64,000 bases of DNA, from contig NZ_JBAJNS010000001.1 in the NCBI RefSeq assembly GCF_037911585.1, positions 4,511,501 to 4,575,500 on the forward strand. Direction: 5' to 3'. The notes below the pieces were generated by a model, which saw nothing but the letters and a program-made list of their open reading frames with translations, made no database searches and was not told the DNA's origin. Origin of the DNA: Streptomyces sp. GSL17-111. GTDB taxonomy: Bacteria > Actinomycetota > Actinomycetes > Streptomycetales > Streptomycetaceae. Numbering within the stretch: position 1 is the first letter of the stretch; each line of letters begins with the position of its first letter. Position numbers and translations under genes: made by a program. This document shows, piece by piece, positions 1-8,070 of the stretch.

Positions 1-277
1 GATGTCCCTCGTCGTGCCCGGAGCGGACGCGGACACCGTCGCGGCACAGGTCGACGCGGCGGCGGCCGAGGTGCGCCGCCACACCCCCGGCTACCGGGTG
101 ACCGCCTGCACCGTCACCGACGAGCGGATCTTCGTCGCGGTCGAGGTGACCGCCGCGGGGGACCGCATCCCCCGGTACGCGGGGAACCTGGACATCATCA
201 ACGCCGCCGCCGTGCTGATCGCCGAGCGGTACGCCGCGCGTCAGCCCCTGGTGGGCGCCACGGAGGAGCTGTCGTGA
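1..277 (+). CDS. Acetaldehyde dehydrogenase (acylating), C-terminal fragment
   Basis: The window opens inside this gene; base 1 is the last base of a codon, and the visible 91 residues are the C-terminal end only. They match the end of MhpF/BphJ-type acylating aldehyde dehydrogenases, with the conserved segment 'YAGNLDIINAAA'. These enzymes convert an aldehyde plus CoA and NAD to an acyl-CoA and form a channelling complex with 4-hydroxy-2-oxovalerate aldolase. The stop codon overlaps the aldolase start as GTGA, which supports that pairing. The ATG at base 2 is probably internal. The same pair (NikA/NikB) is known in nikkomycin biosynthesis, so the substrate here need not be acetaldehyde. Confidence 0.8.
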   Translation, partial: MSLVVPGADADTVAAQVDAAAAEVRRHTPGYRVTACTVTDERIFVAVEVTAAGDRIPRYAGNLDIINAAAVLIAERYAARQPLVGATEELS

Positions 278-1353
278 ACCGGACGGTGGACGAGCCAGCG
301 GGGGACCGGCCGCGCATCGTGATCCACGACCCCACCCTGCGGGACGGGCACCACGCGGTGCGTCACCAGCTCGACGCGGAGCAGCTGCGCGGCTACGCGG
401 CGGCGGCCGACGCCGCGGGGGTGCCGGTGGTCGAGGTGGGGCACGGGAACGGCCTGGGCGCCTCGTCCCTGCAGGTCGGCCGGGCCAGGCTCCGCGACGA
501 CGAGATGCTGGCGGTCGTCCGGGAGGCCCTGCCGAACAGCCGGATGGGCGTCTTCATGCTGCCCGGCTGGGGCACGAGCGACGACCTGCGCCGGGCGGTC
601 CGGCACGGCGCGGACGTCGTGCGCATCGGCGCCCACTGCACCGAGGGCGACGTCGCCGAGCGTCACCTGGACGTCCTCGGGGAGAGCGGTGTCGAGGCGC
701 AGGGCGTCCTGCTCATGAGCCACATGGCCGAGCCGGGGCGACTGGCCGAGCAGTGCGCGGCGCTCGTCTCCTACGGGGCGCGGGCCGTCGGGATCTTCGA
801 CTCCTCCGGGCACTACCTCCCCGCCGACGTCACGGAACGGATCACCGCGATCACGGCCGCGGTGGACGTGCCGGTGATCTTCCACGCGCACAACAACCTG
901 GGCATGGCGGTGGCCAACTCGGTCGCCGCCGCGACGGCGGGCGCCACGATCGTCGACGCCTGCGCCCGGGGCTTCGGCGCCGGGGCCGGGAACACCCAGC
1001 TGGAGGTCGTCGTGCCGGTGCTGGAACGGATGGGATTCGCCACCGGCATCGACCTCTACGCCCTCCTGGACGCGGGCGACCTGGCCGAGCGGACCCTCAT
1101 GCCCGCGCCCCCCACCATCAGCTCCGAAAGCATAGTGAGCGGCCTGGCTGGGGTATTCTCAGGCTTCAAAAACCGGGTGCTGGACGCCTCCCGCCGCGCG
1201 GGGGTCGATCCGCGCGACGTCTTCTTCGAGTTGGGCAGGCGGCAGGTGGTCGCCGGGCAGGAGGACCTCATCGTCGACGTCGTGACGGAGCTGCGGAGCG
1301 ACACCACGCTCCGCGCGCGTGACGACGGTGGACGGGGAGCCGCTCGGAGCTGA
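274..1353 (+). CDS. 4-hydroxy-2-oxovalerate aldolase-like enzyme (HMGL/DRE-TIM family)
   Basis: The 359-residue protein has the DRE-TIM signature 'LRDGHH' at residues 22-27 and the metal-ligand motif 'HAHNN' near 204-208, as in MhpE/DmpG and NikB. The family performs divalent-metal-dependent retro-aldol cleavage, or the reverse condensation, between pyruvate and an aldehyde. The length fits the family, which has a C-terminal helical domain that docks onto the dehydrogenase partner encoded just upstream. The GTG start at 274 overlaps the upstream stop and lies behind GGAGGAG. In a biosynthetic setting it may add a three-carbon oxo-acid unit to an unusual aldehyde rather than degrade an aromatic compound; that role is inference. 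No other meta-cleavage pathway gene is visible nearby. Confidence 0.8.
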   Translation: MNRTVDEPAGDRPRIVIHDPTLRDGHHAVRHQLDAEQLRGYAAAADAAGVPVVEVGHGNGLGASSLQVGRARLRDDEMLAVVREALPNSRMGVFMLPGWGTSDDLRRAVRHGADVVRIGAHCTEGDVAERHLDVLGESGVEAQGVLLMSHMAEPGRLAEQCAALVSYGARAVGIFDSSGHYLPADVTERITAITAAVDVPVIFHAHNNLGMAVANSVAAATAGATIVDACARGFGAGAGNTQLEVVVPVLERMGFATGIDLYALLDAGDLAERTLMPAPPTISSESIVSGLAGVFSGFKNRVLDASRRAGVDPRDVFFELGRRQVVAGQEDLIVDVVTELRSDTTLRARDDGGRGAARS

Positions 1354-1434
1354 CCGTTTCGTGACGGTCCGGACGGACGGACAGGACACACCCACCCGAA
1401 AACGACTATTGCTACGGTGCGTGAAGCGATTCCC

Positions 1435-3480
1435 ATGAACGAGTTGGCCAAGCAGAACGAAGCCCGTCGGCACGAGGTGGAGGCCCTTCGCGACGCCGTG
1501 CGCGAACGCCGACGCGCCTCGACGCCGCCGGCCGCCGGGGACTATCCGCTGGCCCACGTCAAGGCACGCATCGAGCAGGCACTGCGGGAGCGCTCCGGCC
1601 GCGACACGCTGGACTGGGAGGTCGACATCCTCGACCGCACCCGCTTCGGCGCCGACCTGGCGGTGCGGTTGACGGGGCTGCTCAAGGAGGGCGGGGCGAA
1701 GGAGTACATCGCCTCCCACGTCCCGTGGATCGTCGAGGCGCTGTCGTCGCCCTCGCTCCGCGACGCCGTCGCGGAGGTCAGCCGCAAGGGCATCTACGTC
1801 AACGTCCGGCTGACCGACGCCTGGTACCTGGCCGGGGTGGCCTCCGTCGTCGCCCTGGACAGCCGCTTCGGGCACAACGACCGCCGGGCCGACCGCACGC
1901 ACATCGTCGACTACTCCTCGCCCAACGTGGCGAAGGTGCTGCACGCCGGTCACCTGCGGTCGACCATGATCGGCCACGTGCTGAGCAACCTCTACGAGGC
2001 CTGCGGCGCCCTGGTCTACCGGGTCAACCACATCAACGACTTCGGCGGCTTCGGCTTCATGCTGGAGGGCTACCGCCGGTTCGAGCCGCACTTCCCCCCG
2101 GAGCTCGGCGACAACGAGCGGCTGCTGTCCATCTACGCCATCCGGCGCGGGTTGGAGCGGACGGTCGCGGCGGGCACCGACCTCGACCGCGCGGCCGAGG
2201 GCGACCGCAAGGTCATCGAGACCTACTTCCCCGGAGTGACCGAGGCGCACGCGCTGCGGCGGACGTACGAGGAGTTCGTCGCCGCCTCCGACGCCCGCTT
2301 CCAGCGGCTGGAGGAGGGCGACCCGGAGGAGGTCGAGCTCTGGCTGCGCATGGTCCGGTGGAGCCTGGCCGACTTCCGGGAGTTCTACGCCGCGCTCGAC
2401 ATCGACATCGACTTCACCATCGGTGAGAGCTTCTACCTGGACGCGGGGAACGCCGCCGTCGACGAGGCGATCCGCGGCGGCCGGGCCTACGAGCTGACCC
2501 AGGAGATGGTGGACCGCGAGGCCGCCGAGCTCACGGGCCTCGTCGAGAAGGACGAGATGACGCCCGAGGTGCGGGACAAGGCCGTCACCTCCCTGCAGAA
2601 GGACCTCGGCGCGATCGTGGTGCCGCTGAAGAAGGGCGAGCGCCTCGTCGTGCGCCGCTCCGACGGCCGGAGCATCTACGCCACCCGCGACGTCGGCGCC
2701 ATCAAGCTGCGGCGCGAGCTGTTCGCACCGACCGACATCAACTACGTGGTGGGTCAGGAGCAGCGCGTCCACTTCTCCCGGCTGTTCGAGGCCGCCGAGG
2801 TCATGGGCCTGGCCGAGCCGGGCGAGCTGAACCTCACGCACACGTGGTTCGGCTTCTACGTGGACGCCGCCTCCGGCAAGAAGCTCTCCAGCCGGGACAG
2901 CGTCGCCGGCGTCAACGAGCTGCTGGCCGGCTCCGTCGAGCACTTCCGCGCCAAGACCGCCGAGAGCGGCGGGATGACGGAGGAGGAGATCGACGAGGCC
3001 GCCCGCCAGCTCGCCGTCGGTTCGGTCGTCTTCAACGACCTCAAGAAGGACATGAAGGCGTCCGTCAGCATCGCCAAGGACGACCTGAACTCGACCATCG
3101 CGGGCTTCGAGAAGGCGGGCGGCGCCTACGTCGTCTACTCCGCCTGCCGCGCCCGGGCGATCCTGCGCAAGTACGACCGGCCGCTGCCCGAGGCCGCCGC
3201 CATCGGCGCGTTCGACGTCAGCGACCAGGAGGCCCTGCTGATCCTCCGCCTCCTGGAGTTCCCGGAGAAGGTGGCCCGGGCCGCCGAGGAGGACGACCCG
3301 GCCGTCGTGGTCCGGCACCTGCTCGACATCTCCGGGATCTACAACTCGTACTACGCCAGCGCCCCCGTGCTGCAGGGCGGCCAGGCGAACGAGTTCCGCC
3401 TGCTCATCACGAAGTCCGTGCAGACGGTCCTCGTCAACGGGCTCGCGATGTGCCACGTCGAGTGCCCCCCGAAGATCTGA
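1435..3480 (+). CDS. Arginyl-tRNA synthetase paralogue (class I aaRS)
   Basis: This 681-residue protein is related to arginine-tRNA ligase. The class I HIGH motif appears as 'HAGH' at residues 170-173 inside the ArgRS-typical context 'SSPNVAKVLHAGHLRST'. A KMSKS-like loop 'KLSSR' is at 483-487, and a C-terminal DALR anticodon-binding domain starts near 560. It is about 100 residues longer than a typical bacterial ArgRS. A GTG at 1417 is an alternative start, but GTGAAG sits eight bases ahead of the ATG at 1435. It is embedded between metabolic genes, so it is probably not the housekeeping copy. It may protect against an arginine-mimicking product or supply arginyl-tRNA to a tailoring reaction; neither role can be settled here. 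Confidence 0.85.
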   Translation: MNELAKQNEARRHEVEALRDAVRERRRASTPPAAGDYPLAHVKARIEQALRERSGRDTLDWEVDILDRTRFGADLAVRLTGLLKEGGAKEYIASHVPWIVEALSSPSLRDAVAEVSRKGIYVNVRLTDAWYLAGVASVVALDSRFGHNDRRADRTHIVDYSSPNVAKVLHAGHLRSTMIGHVLSNLYEACGALVYRVNHINDFGGFGFMLEGYRRFEPHFPPELGDNERLLSIYAIRRGLERTVAAGTDLDRAAEGDRKVIETYFPGVTEAHALRRTYEEFVAASDARFQRLEEGDPEEVELWLRMVRWSLADFREFYAALDIDIDFTIGESFYLDAGNAAVDEAIRGGRAYELTQEMVDREAAELTGLVEKDEMTPEVRDKAVTSLQKDLGAIVVPLKKGERLVVRRSDGRSIYATRDVGAIKLRRELFAPTDINYVVGQEQRVHFSRLFEAAEVMGLAEPGELNLTHTWFGFYVDAASGKKLSSRDSVAGVNELLAGSVEHFRAKTAESGGMTEEEIDEAARQLAVGSVVFNDLKKDMKASVSIAKDDLNSTIAGFEKAGGAYVVYSACRARAILRKYDRPLPEAAAIGAFDVSDQEALLILRLLEFPEKVARAAEEDDPAVVVRHLLDISGIYNSYYASAPVLQGGQANEFRLLITKSVQTVLVNGLAMCHVECPPKI

Positions 3481-4262
3481 TGGGGGACGGGGGGCGGGCC
3501 GCGGGCCGACTGGACGGGCGGCGGGCGATCGTCACCGGCGGTGCGAACGGCATAGGCCGCGCCATCGCCACGGCGTTCGCCCGCGAGGGGTGCGACGTCT
3601 TCTTCACCGCGCTGAGCGACGAGCCCGCCGCCCGCTCGACCCGCGCCGAGCTGCGCGGGTACGGCGTCGCGGCGGACTTCACGCTGCTCGACGCCGCCGC
3701 CCCGGACGCCGTCGACCGGCTGATGGGCGCGGCGGCCGAGGCGATCGGGCTGCCGGACGTGCTGGTGAACAACGCCGCCACGGCGACCCGTACCGGCTTC
3801 CTCGACCTGACGCCGCAGGAGTACGACCGGGTCATGGAGGTCAACCTCCGGTTCCCGTTCTTCGCCATCCAGGCGTTCGCGGCCCGGCTGCGCGCCGCCG
3901 GGGCCCGGGGCAGCGTCGTCAACATCAGCTCGCTCAGCGCGTCGAGCGCCGTCAGCGCCATGGCGCACTACCAGTGCAGCAAGGCGGGGTTGTCGATGCT
4001 GACGCGGAGCGCCGCCTACGAGCTGGCGCCGTTCGGCATCCGCGTCAACACGGTCTCCCCGGGCCTGACCGCCACCAAGTCCAACGCCGTGCAGTGGCGC
4101 GACGATCCGGACCTGTGGGCCGAGCGCGGCAAGGACATCCCGCTGGGTCGTCCCGGCCGTCCCGAGGACCTGGCGGGCGCGGCGGTGTTCCTGGCCTCCG
4201 CCGAGTCGGCGTGGATGACGGGCGGCGACATCGCCGTCGACGGCGGCGAGGTGGCCCTGTGA
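3480..4262 (+). CDS. Short-chain dehydrogenase/reductase
   Basis: This is a classical SDR of 260 residues. The Rossmann glycine motif 'TGGANGIG' is at 19-26, 'NNAA' at 97-100, the catalytic serine near 150, and the 'YxxxK' pair is Y164/K168. It should reduce a ketone or oxidise an alcohol with NAD(P)H. Its ATG overlaps the stop of the ArgRS paralogue (TGATG), and its own stop overlaps the next start, so it is translationally coupled in the operon. The substrate is unknown; a 3-oxoacyl or sugar-like intermediate of the surrounding pathway is plausible. Confidence 0.88.
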   Translation: MGDGGRAAGRLDGRRAIVTGGANGIGRAIATAFAREGCDVFFTALSDEPAARSTRAELRGYGVAADFTLLDAAAPDAVDRLMGAAAEAIGLPDVLVNNAATATRTGFLDLTPQEYDRVMEVNLRFPFFAIQAFAARLRAAGARGSVVNISSLSASSAVSAMAHYQCSKAGLSMLTRSAAYELAPFGIRVNTVSPGLTATKSNAVQWRDDPDLWAERGKDIPLGRPGRPEDLAGAAVFLASAESAWMTGGDIAVDGGEVAL

Positions 4263-5248
4263 GCGAGCCGACGGCGGCGTGGGCCCCGCGGCTGATCGAC
4301 CCGTCCGTGCTGGACCGGGACGACCTGCTGCGCCCCGTCGTCGACGCGCTGGGCCGGGCCTTCCGCGACCTGCGCGGGGGCCGGGCCCACAGCGCGGACC
4401 GGACCCTGCTGCAGACGGGCGAGGAACCCCGCAACCAGCTGCTGGTGAGCCCGGCGGCGTGGGAGCGGCACGGTGTGGCGGGCCTGAAGATCACCACGCT
4501 CACCCCTGGAAACCCCGGCCGGGGCCTGCCGCTGATCCACGGCATCGTCGCCCTCGTCGACCTGCGGACGGGCCGGGTGGCGGCCCTGCTGGACGGCGCG
4601 GCGCTCACCGCCCTCCGCACGGGCGCCGTCGCCGGGCTGGCCACCGAGCTCTGCGCACCGCCGGAGGCCGGCGACCTCGCGGTCGTCGGGGCCGGGGTGC
4701 AGGCGCGGGCCCTGCTGCGCGCCATGGCGGCCGTGCGCCCGGTGCACACCGTCCGGCTCCACTCCCGGACCCGGCCGCGCGCGGAGGAACTGGCCGACTG
4801 GGCGCGCGAGCGCTTCGGGCCGCGCACGCGGGTGACGGTGTGCGGCGACGCCCGCTCGGCGGTCCGGGACGCGGAGATCGTCTGCACCGCGACCTCCACG
4901 GACGACGCGACGCCCGTCGTCGAGGCCGGGTGGGTGGCGGACGGCGCCCACCTCAACGTGATCGGCGGCACCCACGAGGACGCCGTCGAGGTCGCCCCCG
5001 AGCTGCTGGCCTCGGCCTTCGTCGCGGTGGAGCAGCGGGCCGACGCGCTGGAGGAGGCGGGGGAGGTCCGGGCCGCACTCGCCGCCGGGCTGATCGGAGC
5101 CGACGCGCTGCACGAACTCGGCGCGCTGCTCGACGGGGACGTCACCCCGCCCGCCGGCCGGACGACGCTGTTCCGCAGCGTGGGCCTGTCGATCGAGGAC
5201 ACCGCCGCCGCTGCCGCCGTCCACGACGTCGTCACGGCGGACGCCTGA
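4259..5248 (+). CDS. Ornithine cyclodeaminase / mu-crystallin family protein
   Basis: The protein has 329 residues, normal for the family. It has an N-terminal substrate domain with the lysine segment 'GLKITTLTP' and a Rossmann NAD-binding motif 'VVGAGVQARALL' near residue 140. Relatives include ornithine cyclodeaminase, alanine dehydrogenase of the AlaDH-archaeal type, ketimine reductases and SbnB-like enzymes of amino-acid biosynthesis in natural-product clusters. The GTG start at 4259 overlaps the SDR stop as GTGA. In this context it may form or reduce a cyclic imine or make a non-proteinogenic amino acid, but the exact reaction is not readable from sequence. It is the last gene of the plus-strand operon. 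Confidence 0.82.
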   Translation: MSEPTAAWAPRLIDPSVLDRDDLLRPVVDALGRAFRDLRGGRAHSADRTLLQTGEEPRNQLLVSPAAWERHGVAGLKITTLTPGNPGRGLPLIHGIVALVDLRTGRVAALLDGAALTALRTGAVAGLATELCAPPEAGDLAVVGAGVQARALLRAMAAVRPVHTVRLHSRTRPRAEELADWARERFGPRTRVTVCGDARSAVRDAEIVCTATSTDDATPVVEAGWVADGAHLNVIGGTHEDAVEVAPELLASAFVAVEQRADALEEAGEVRAALAAGLIGADALHELGALLDGDVTPPAGRTTLFRSVGLSIEDTAAAAAVHDVVTADA

Positions 5249-5263
5249 CGCCCGACGCCCGAC

Positions 5264-5303
5264 CGGGCCCCGTGCCCGACGCGCGCGCCGGCCACGGGGC
5301 CCG
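5264..5303. terminator. Bidirectional terminator hairpin
   Basis: A perfect 11-bp inverted repeat (CGGGCCCCGTG at 5264-5274, complement at 5293-5303) with an 18-base loop lies between two convergent operons, the ornithine-cyclodeaminase-like gene and the MaoC gene. It has no T tract, as is common in Streptomyces. Confidence 0.65.
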
Positions 5304-5307
5304 CGCG

Positions 5308-5817
5308 TCAGCCCGCGTCCCGGCCGGGCCGGGCGTCGCGCGAGCGGGCCAGGAAGGACCGTTCGAAGACGATGACGGTCTCCCCGGTGGCCTTCGTCCC
5401 GGTGGTCTCCACCGTCACGATGCCCTGGCCGGGACGGGAGCGTGACAGGCGCTTGCTCAGGATGCGGCTGGTCGCGTAGAGGGTGTCCCCGACGAAGACG
5501 GGCTCGGCCAGCCGCACCTTGTCCCAGCCGAGGTTGGCCACGGCGCGGGCCGACAGCGCCTGCACGGTCATGCCGCCGACCAGTGCGAGGGTGATCGAGC
5601 TGTTCACCAGGACCCGGCCGTACCCGGTGCCCGCCGCGTAGTTCTCGTCGAAGTGCAGCGGGTGCTGGTTCATGAGCAGCAGGGTGAGCCAGGTGTTGTC
5701 GGCCTCCGAGAGCGTCCGGCCGGGCCAGTGCTTGATGACCATGCCGGGTTCGAAGTCCTCGTAGTCACCGCCGTGTTCCTCGGTGTACTCGTTCTCGCCG
5801 GTGCGCCGCAGCGCCAT
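5308..5817 (-). CDS. MaoC-like hot-dog dehydratase
   Basis: This 169-residue single-hot-dog protein resembles MaoC/mesaconyl-CoA hydratase-type enzymes. The segment 'MNQHPLHFDENYA' carries the usual His/Asp region of MaoC hydratases, followed by 'GYGRVLVNSS'. Such enzymes hydrate or dehydrate enoyl thioesters. It is encoded directly after a CitE-like lyase; that pair occurs in beta-methylmalyl-CoA/mesaconyl-CoA chemistry. Hydration of a mesaconyl- or crotonyl-type thioester, on CoA or on the local ACP, is therefore a reasonable inference. The start is ATG 5817 behind AAGGAG, and the stop lies next to the convergent terminator. Confidence 0.8.
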   Translation of the reverse strand: MALRRTGENEYTEEHGGDYEDFEPGMVIKHWPGRTLSEADNTWLTLLLMNQHPLHFDENYAAGTGYGRVLVNSSITLALVGGMTVQALSARAVANLGWDKVRLAEPVFVGDTLYATSRILSKRLSRSRPGQGIVTVETTGTKATGETVIVFERSFLARSRDARPGRDAG

Positions 5818-5888
5818 GGGAACTCCTTCGTGCGTCACAGGGGCAGGGGGAGCGGACGGGGGCCGGCCCCGGCGTCCGGGGCCGGCCG

Positions 5889-6770
5889 TCAGGGCGCTGC
5901 GGGGCGGTCGGAGCGGGCCGTGCCGAAACGGGCCTCCCACGCCTCCCCCCGGCCCAGGGTCTCGCGGGCCCGGCGCACGAAGGGCGGGCCGACCATCCGT
6001 CCGTCCACCAGCGTGACGCCGTCGCCCGCCGCGCGGACCGCGTCCACGACCGTGCGGGCCTCCGCCATCTCCTGGGGGCTCGGCCGGAAGGCGGCGTTGA
6101 TGGCGTCGAGTTCCTTCGGGTGCACGGTGCCCTTGCCGTGGAAGCCGAGCGCGCGGGCCTGGGCGATCTCCTCGTGCAGGGCCGAGGTGTCGGCCAGCTG
6201 GAAGTTGCCGGTGTCGATACACGTCGTGTGGTGCCGGGCGCAGGCCAGGGCCATCGCCTGCCGGGTGGCCAGCAGTCCGGTGGGGTTGATGTCGATGCCG
6301 AGGGTGGCCGCCAGGTCCGCCGAGCCGAGGATGAGCCCGTCGCTCGCCCCGGCCACCGCGTCGAGGTCGTGCACGGCCTCGACGGTCTCCACCGTCACGA
6401 AGATCTCCGGACGCCACCCGGCCGAGGCGAGGCACTCGCGCAGGAGCAGCGGCTCCGAGGGGAACCGCACCATGGTCATGAAGACGTAGCCGGGCCGTAC
6501 CGTGCCGTCCGTCAGGAGCGCGAGGTCGCGCACGTGGTCGACCGTGCCCGTCGGGTTGATGCGGACGGCGAGGTTCCGGGCGTCGTCCGCCCGGTCCAGG
6601 GCCGTGCGGCAGATCGTCCGCGCCTCCTCCTTGGCCGGAGCCGGGACGGAGTCCTCCAGGTCGATCAGGTGCACGTCGGCGTCGTAGGAGCGGGCCGCCA
6701 GGACCCGGTCCAGGGACAGGGCCGGCGTGTACAGGAAGCTGCGCGGGATCGCGCGCGTCGTGCTCCTCAC
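5889..6770 (-). CDS. HpcH/HpaI aldolase / CitE-like lyase
   Basis: This 293-residue TIM-barrel lyase has the hallmark motifs 'LIDLEDSVP' (metal and substrate contacts), 'FVTVETVEAV', 'GSADLAATLG' and 'GKGTVHPKEL'. CitE-like enzymes cleave or form malyl-, methylmalyl- or citramalyl-CoA type beta-hydroxyacyl thioesters. The GTG start at 6770 overlaps the stop of the oxoamine synthase (GTGA); longer starts would run back into that gene. Together with the MaoC protein it could supply or consume a branched C4-C5 acyl thioester for the pathway. A second, longer CitE-like gene at 61331 belongs to a different module and is not a close copy. Confidence 0.83.
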   Translation of the reverse strand: MRSTTRAIPRSFLYTPALSLDRVLAARSYDADVHLIDLEDSVPAPAKEEARTICRTALDRADDARNLAVRINPTGTVDHVRDLALLTDGTVRPGYVFMTMVRFPSEPLLLRECLASAGWRPEIFVTVETVEAVHDLDAVAGASDGLILGSADLAATLGIDINPTGLLATRQAMALACARHHTTCIDTGNFQLADTSALHEEIAQARALGFHGKGTVHPKELDAINAAFRPSPQEMAEARTVVDAVRAAGDGVTLVDGRMVGPPFVRRARETLGRGEAWEARFGTARSDRPAAP

Positions 6771-8020
6771 GCCCCCGCCTCCGTCCGCGTCGCGGGGGCC
6801 GGCCGGGCCCCCACCTCCACCAGGACGGAACACAGCGCGCGGATCTGCTCGTCGGTCTGCCCGGCCCGCATCATCACCCGCAGCCCCGCCGTACCGCGCG
6901 CGACGATCGGGAAGAACACCGGCGAGACGTAGAACCCGGCCTCGAAGACGCGCCTTCCGGCCTCGATGACCACCTCGTCGTCCATCGGCACGAGCCGGAT
7001 GGGGAACGTCGAACCGGACTGCGCGGTCTCCACGTGGGCGTCGAACAGCGCGATCTTCTCCTGCAACCGCCTTTGCAGTGCGGGCAGTTCCTCGCTCCGG
7101 TGGATCTCGGCGGACGCCAGCCCCGCGCCGACGGCGGCGGTGTTGAGCGGCTGCGAGTAGCTCATCGCTCCGGCGAAGCGCTCGATGACGCGCAACGTCC
7201 GCTTCGGGTGGCCGTTGAGGAGCACGGCGGCCCCGCTGGTGCCGAAGGCCTTGTTCAGGGTGGTGACCACGACGGTGCGGTCGCTCAAGGCGGGGCTGAC
7301 CGACCGGACGTAGCCCACACCGCGCGGTCCGAACGCCGACAGGGAGTGCGAGTCGTCGTAGTAGACCTGCAGGCCGTACCGGTCCTGCAGCGCGGCGAGT
7401 TCGGCGACCGGGGCGTAGCCGCCCAGGCTGTCGCTGCCGTCGCAGACGTACCAGACGCGGGAGTACTCCTTGCAGCGCGCCTCGATGAAGTCCAGGTCGT
7501 GGTGGCGGCAGGTGACGACCTCCGTCTCGTCCGCGCAGACCGGCTTGGTCTGCGCCATCGAGACGTGGCAGTTCTTGTCGAAGATCATCAGCGGTCGCTC
7601 GCCGTCGCCGACGTGGCCCGAGGCGATCAGCGGGAGTAGGCCCGCGCTGGCCGCGCTGGCCGAGATGGCCGAGACGACGTCCGCCGAGAACAGCTCGCCC
7701 AGCGAGTGCTCCAGCTCCAGCAGGGCGGGTATCTGGACCCGGCTGCGGGGGATGCAGTGGTCCAGCACGCCGTACCGGCGCAGGGCCTCGACGGCTCCCT
7801 CGATCACCCGGGGATGCGAGTCCAGGTCCAGGTACGAGCAGCAGCTGAAGTTGACGAACGTGTGCCCCGCCTCAGTGCGCAGGACGCCGTCGTCGAGCTC
7901 GGCGACGATGCCGGCGAGGCCGTTCTCCTCCGACAGGTCCCAGAACGCGTTGCCGATCCCCACCGACTTGTCGTTGTTGCGGAAGCGGTGCGTCGGTTCG
8001 ATCGTCCTTCGGGCGGTCAT
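6767..8020 (-). CDS. Alpha-oxoamine synthase (PLP, AONS/KBL/SPT family)
   Basis: The 417-residue fold-type I PLP enzyme carries the family's key positions: stacking His152, the 'DDSH' pair Asp222/His225, and the Schiff-base lysine K257 in 'TTLNKAFG'. The N-terminal 'CIPRSRVQIPALLELE' is the usual substrate-loop region. The family condenses an amino acid with an acyl thioester, with loss of CO2, to give an alpha-amino ketone. A free ACP (11227) is available to present an acyl group, as seen for several natural-product homologues. The ATG at 8020 sits behind GGAGG. Its start overlaps a 17-codon frame that links it to the glycosyltransferase. The amino-acid substrate is unknown. Confidence 0.87.
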   Translation of the reverse strand: MTARRTIEPTHRFRNNDKSVGIGNAFWDLSEENGLAGIVAELDDGVLRTEAGHTFVNFSCCSYLDLDSHPRVIEGAVEALRRYGVLDHCIPRSRVQIPALLELEHSLGELFSADVVSAISASAASAGLLPLIASGHVGDGERPLMIFDKNCHVSMAQTKPVCADETEVVTCRHHDLDFIEARCKEYSRVWYVCDGSDSLGGYAPVAELAALQDRYGLQVYYDDSHSLSAFGPRGVGYVRSVSPALSDRTVVVTTLNKAFGTSGAAVLLNGHPKRTLRVIERFAGAMSYSQPLNTAAVGAGLASAEIHRSEELPALQRRLQEKIALFDAHVETAQSGSTFPIRLVPMDDEVVIEAGRRVFEAGFYVSPVFFPIVARGTAGLRVMMRAGQTDEQIRALCSVLVEVGARPAPATRTEAGA

Positions 8021-8070
8021 CGGACGCCTCCGGGGTGTCCGCCGGGCGCTCCGGCAGCCGTGTCACTCAC
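8017..8070 (-). CDS. Possible 17-codon coupling ORF
   Basis: A 17-codon frame starts GTG at 8070 inside the glycosyltransferase stop (GTGA) and ends with TGA inside the oxoamine synthase ATG (ATGA). Both junctions have exactly the four-base overlap used elsewhere in these operons. It encodes a Gly/Ala/Pro-rich peptide of no known type. It also contains the Shine-Dalgarno sequence of the next gene. It may act only as a translational relay between its neighbours, or be a coincidence of GC-rich sequence. Confidence 0.25.
   Translation of the reverse strand: MSDTAAGAPGGHPGGVR

Noticed and set aside
1159..3456. Long antisense open frame (765 codons) across the ArgRS paralogue
   Set aside because: It is a GC-bias shadow of the plus-strand gene; the sense protein has clear ArgRS motifs, the antisense is Val/Asp/Gly low-complexity.
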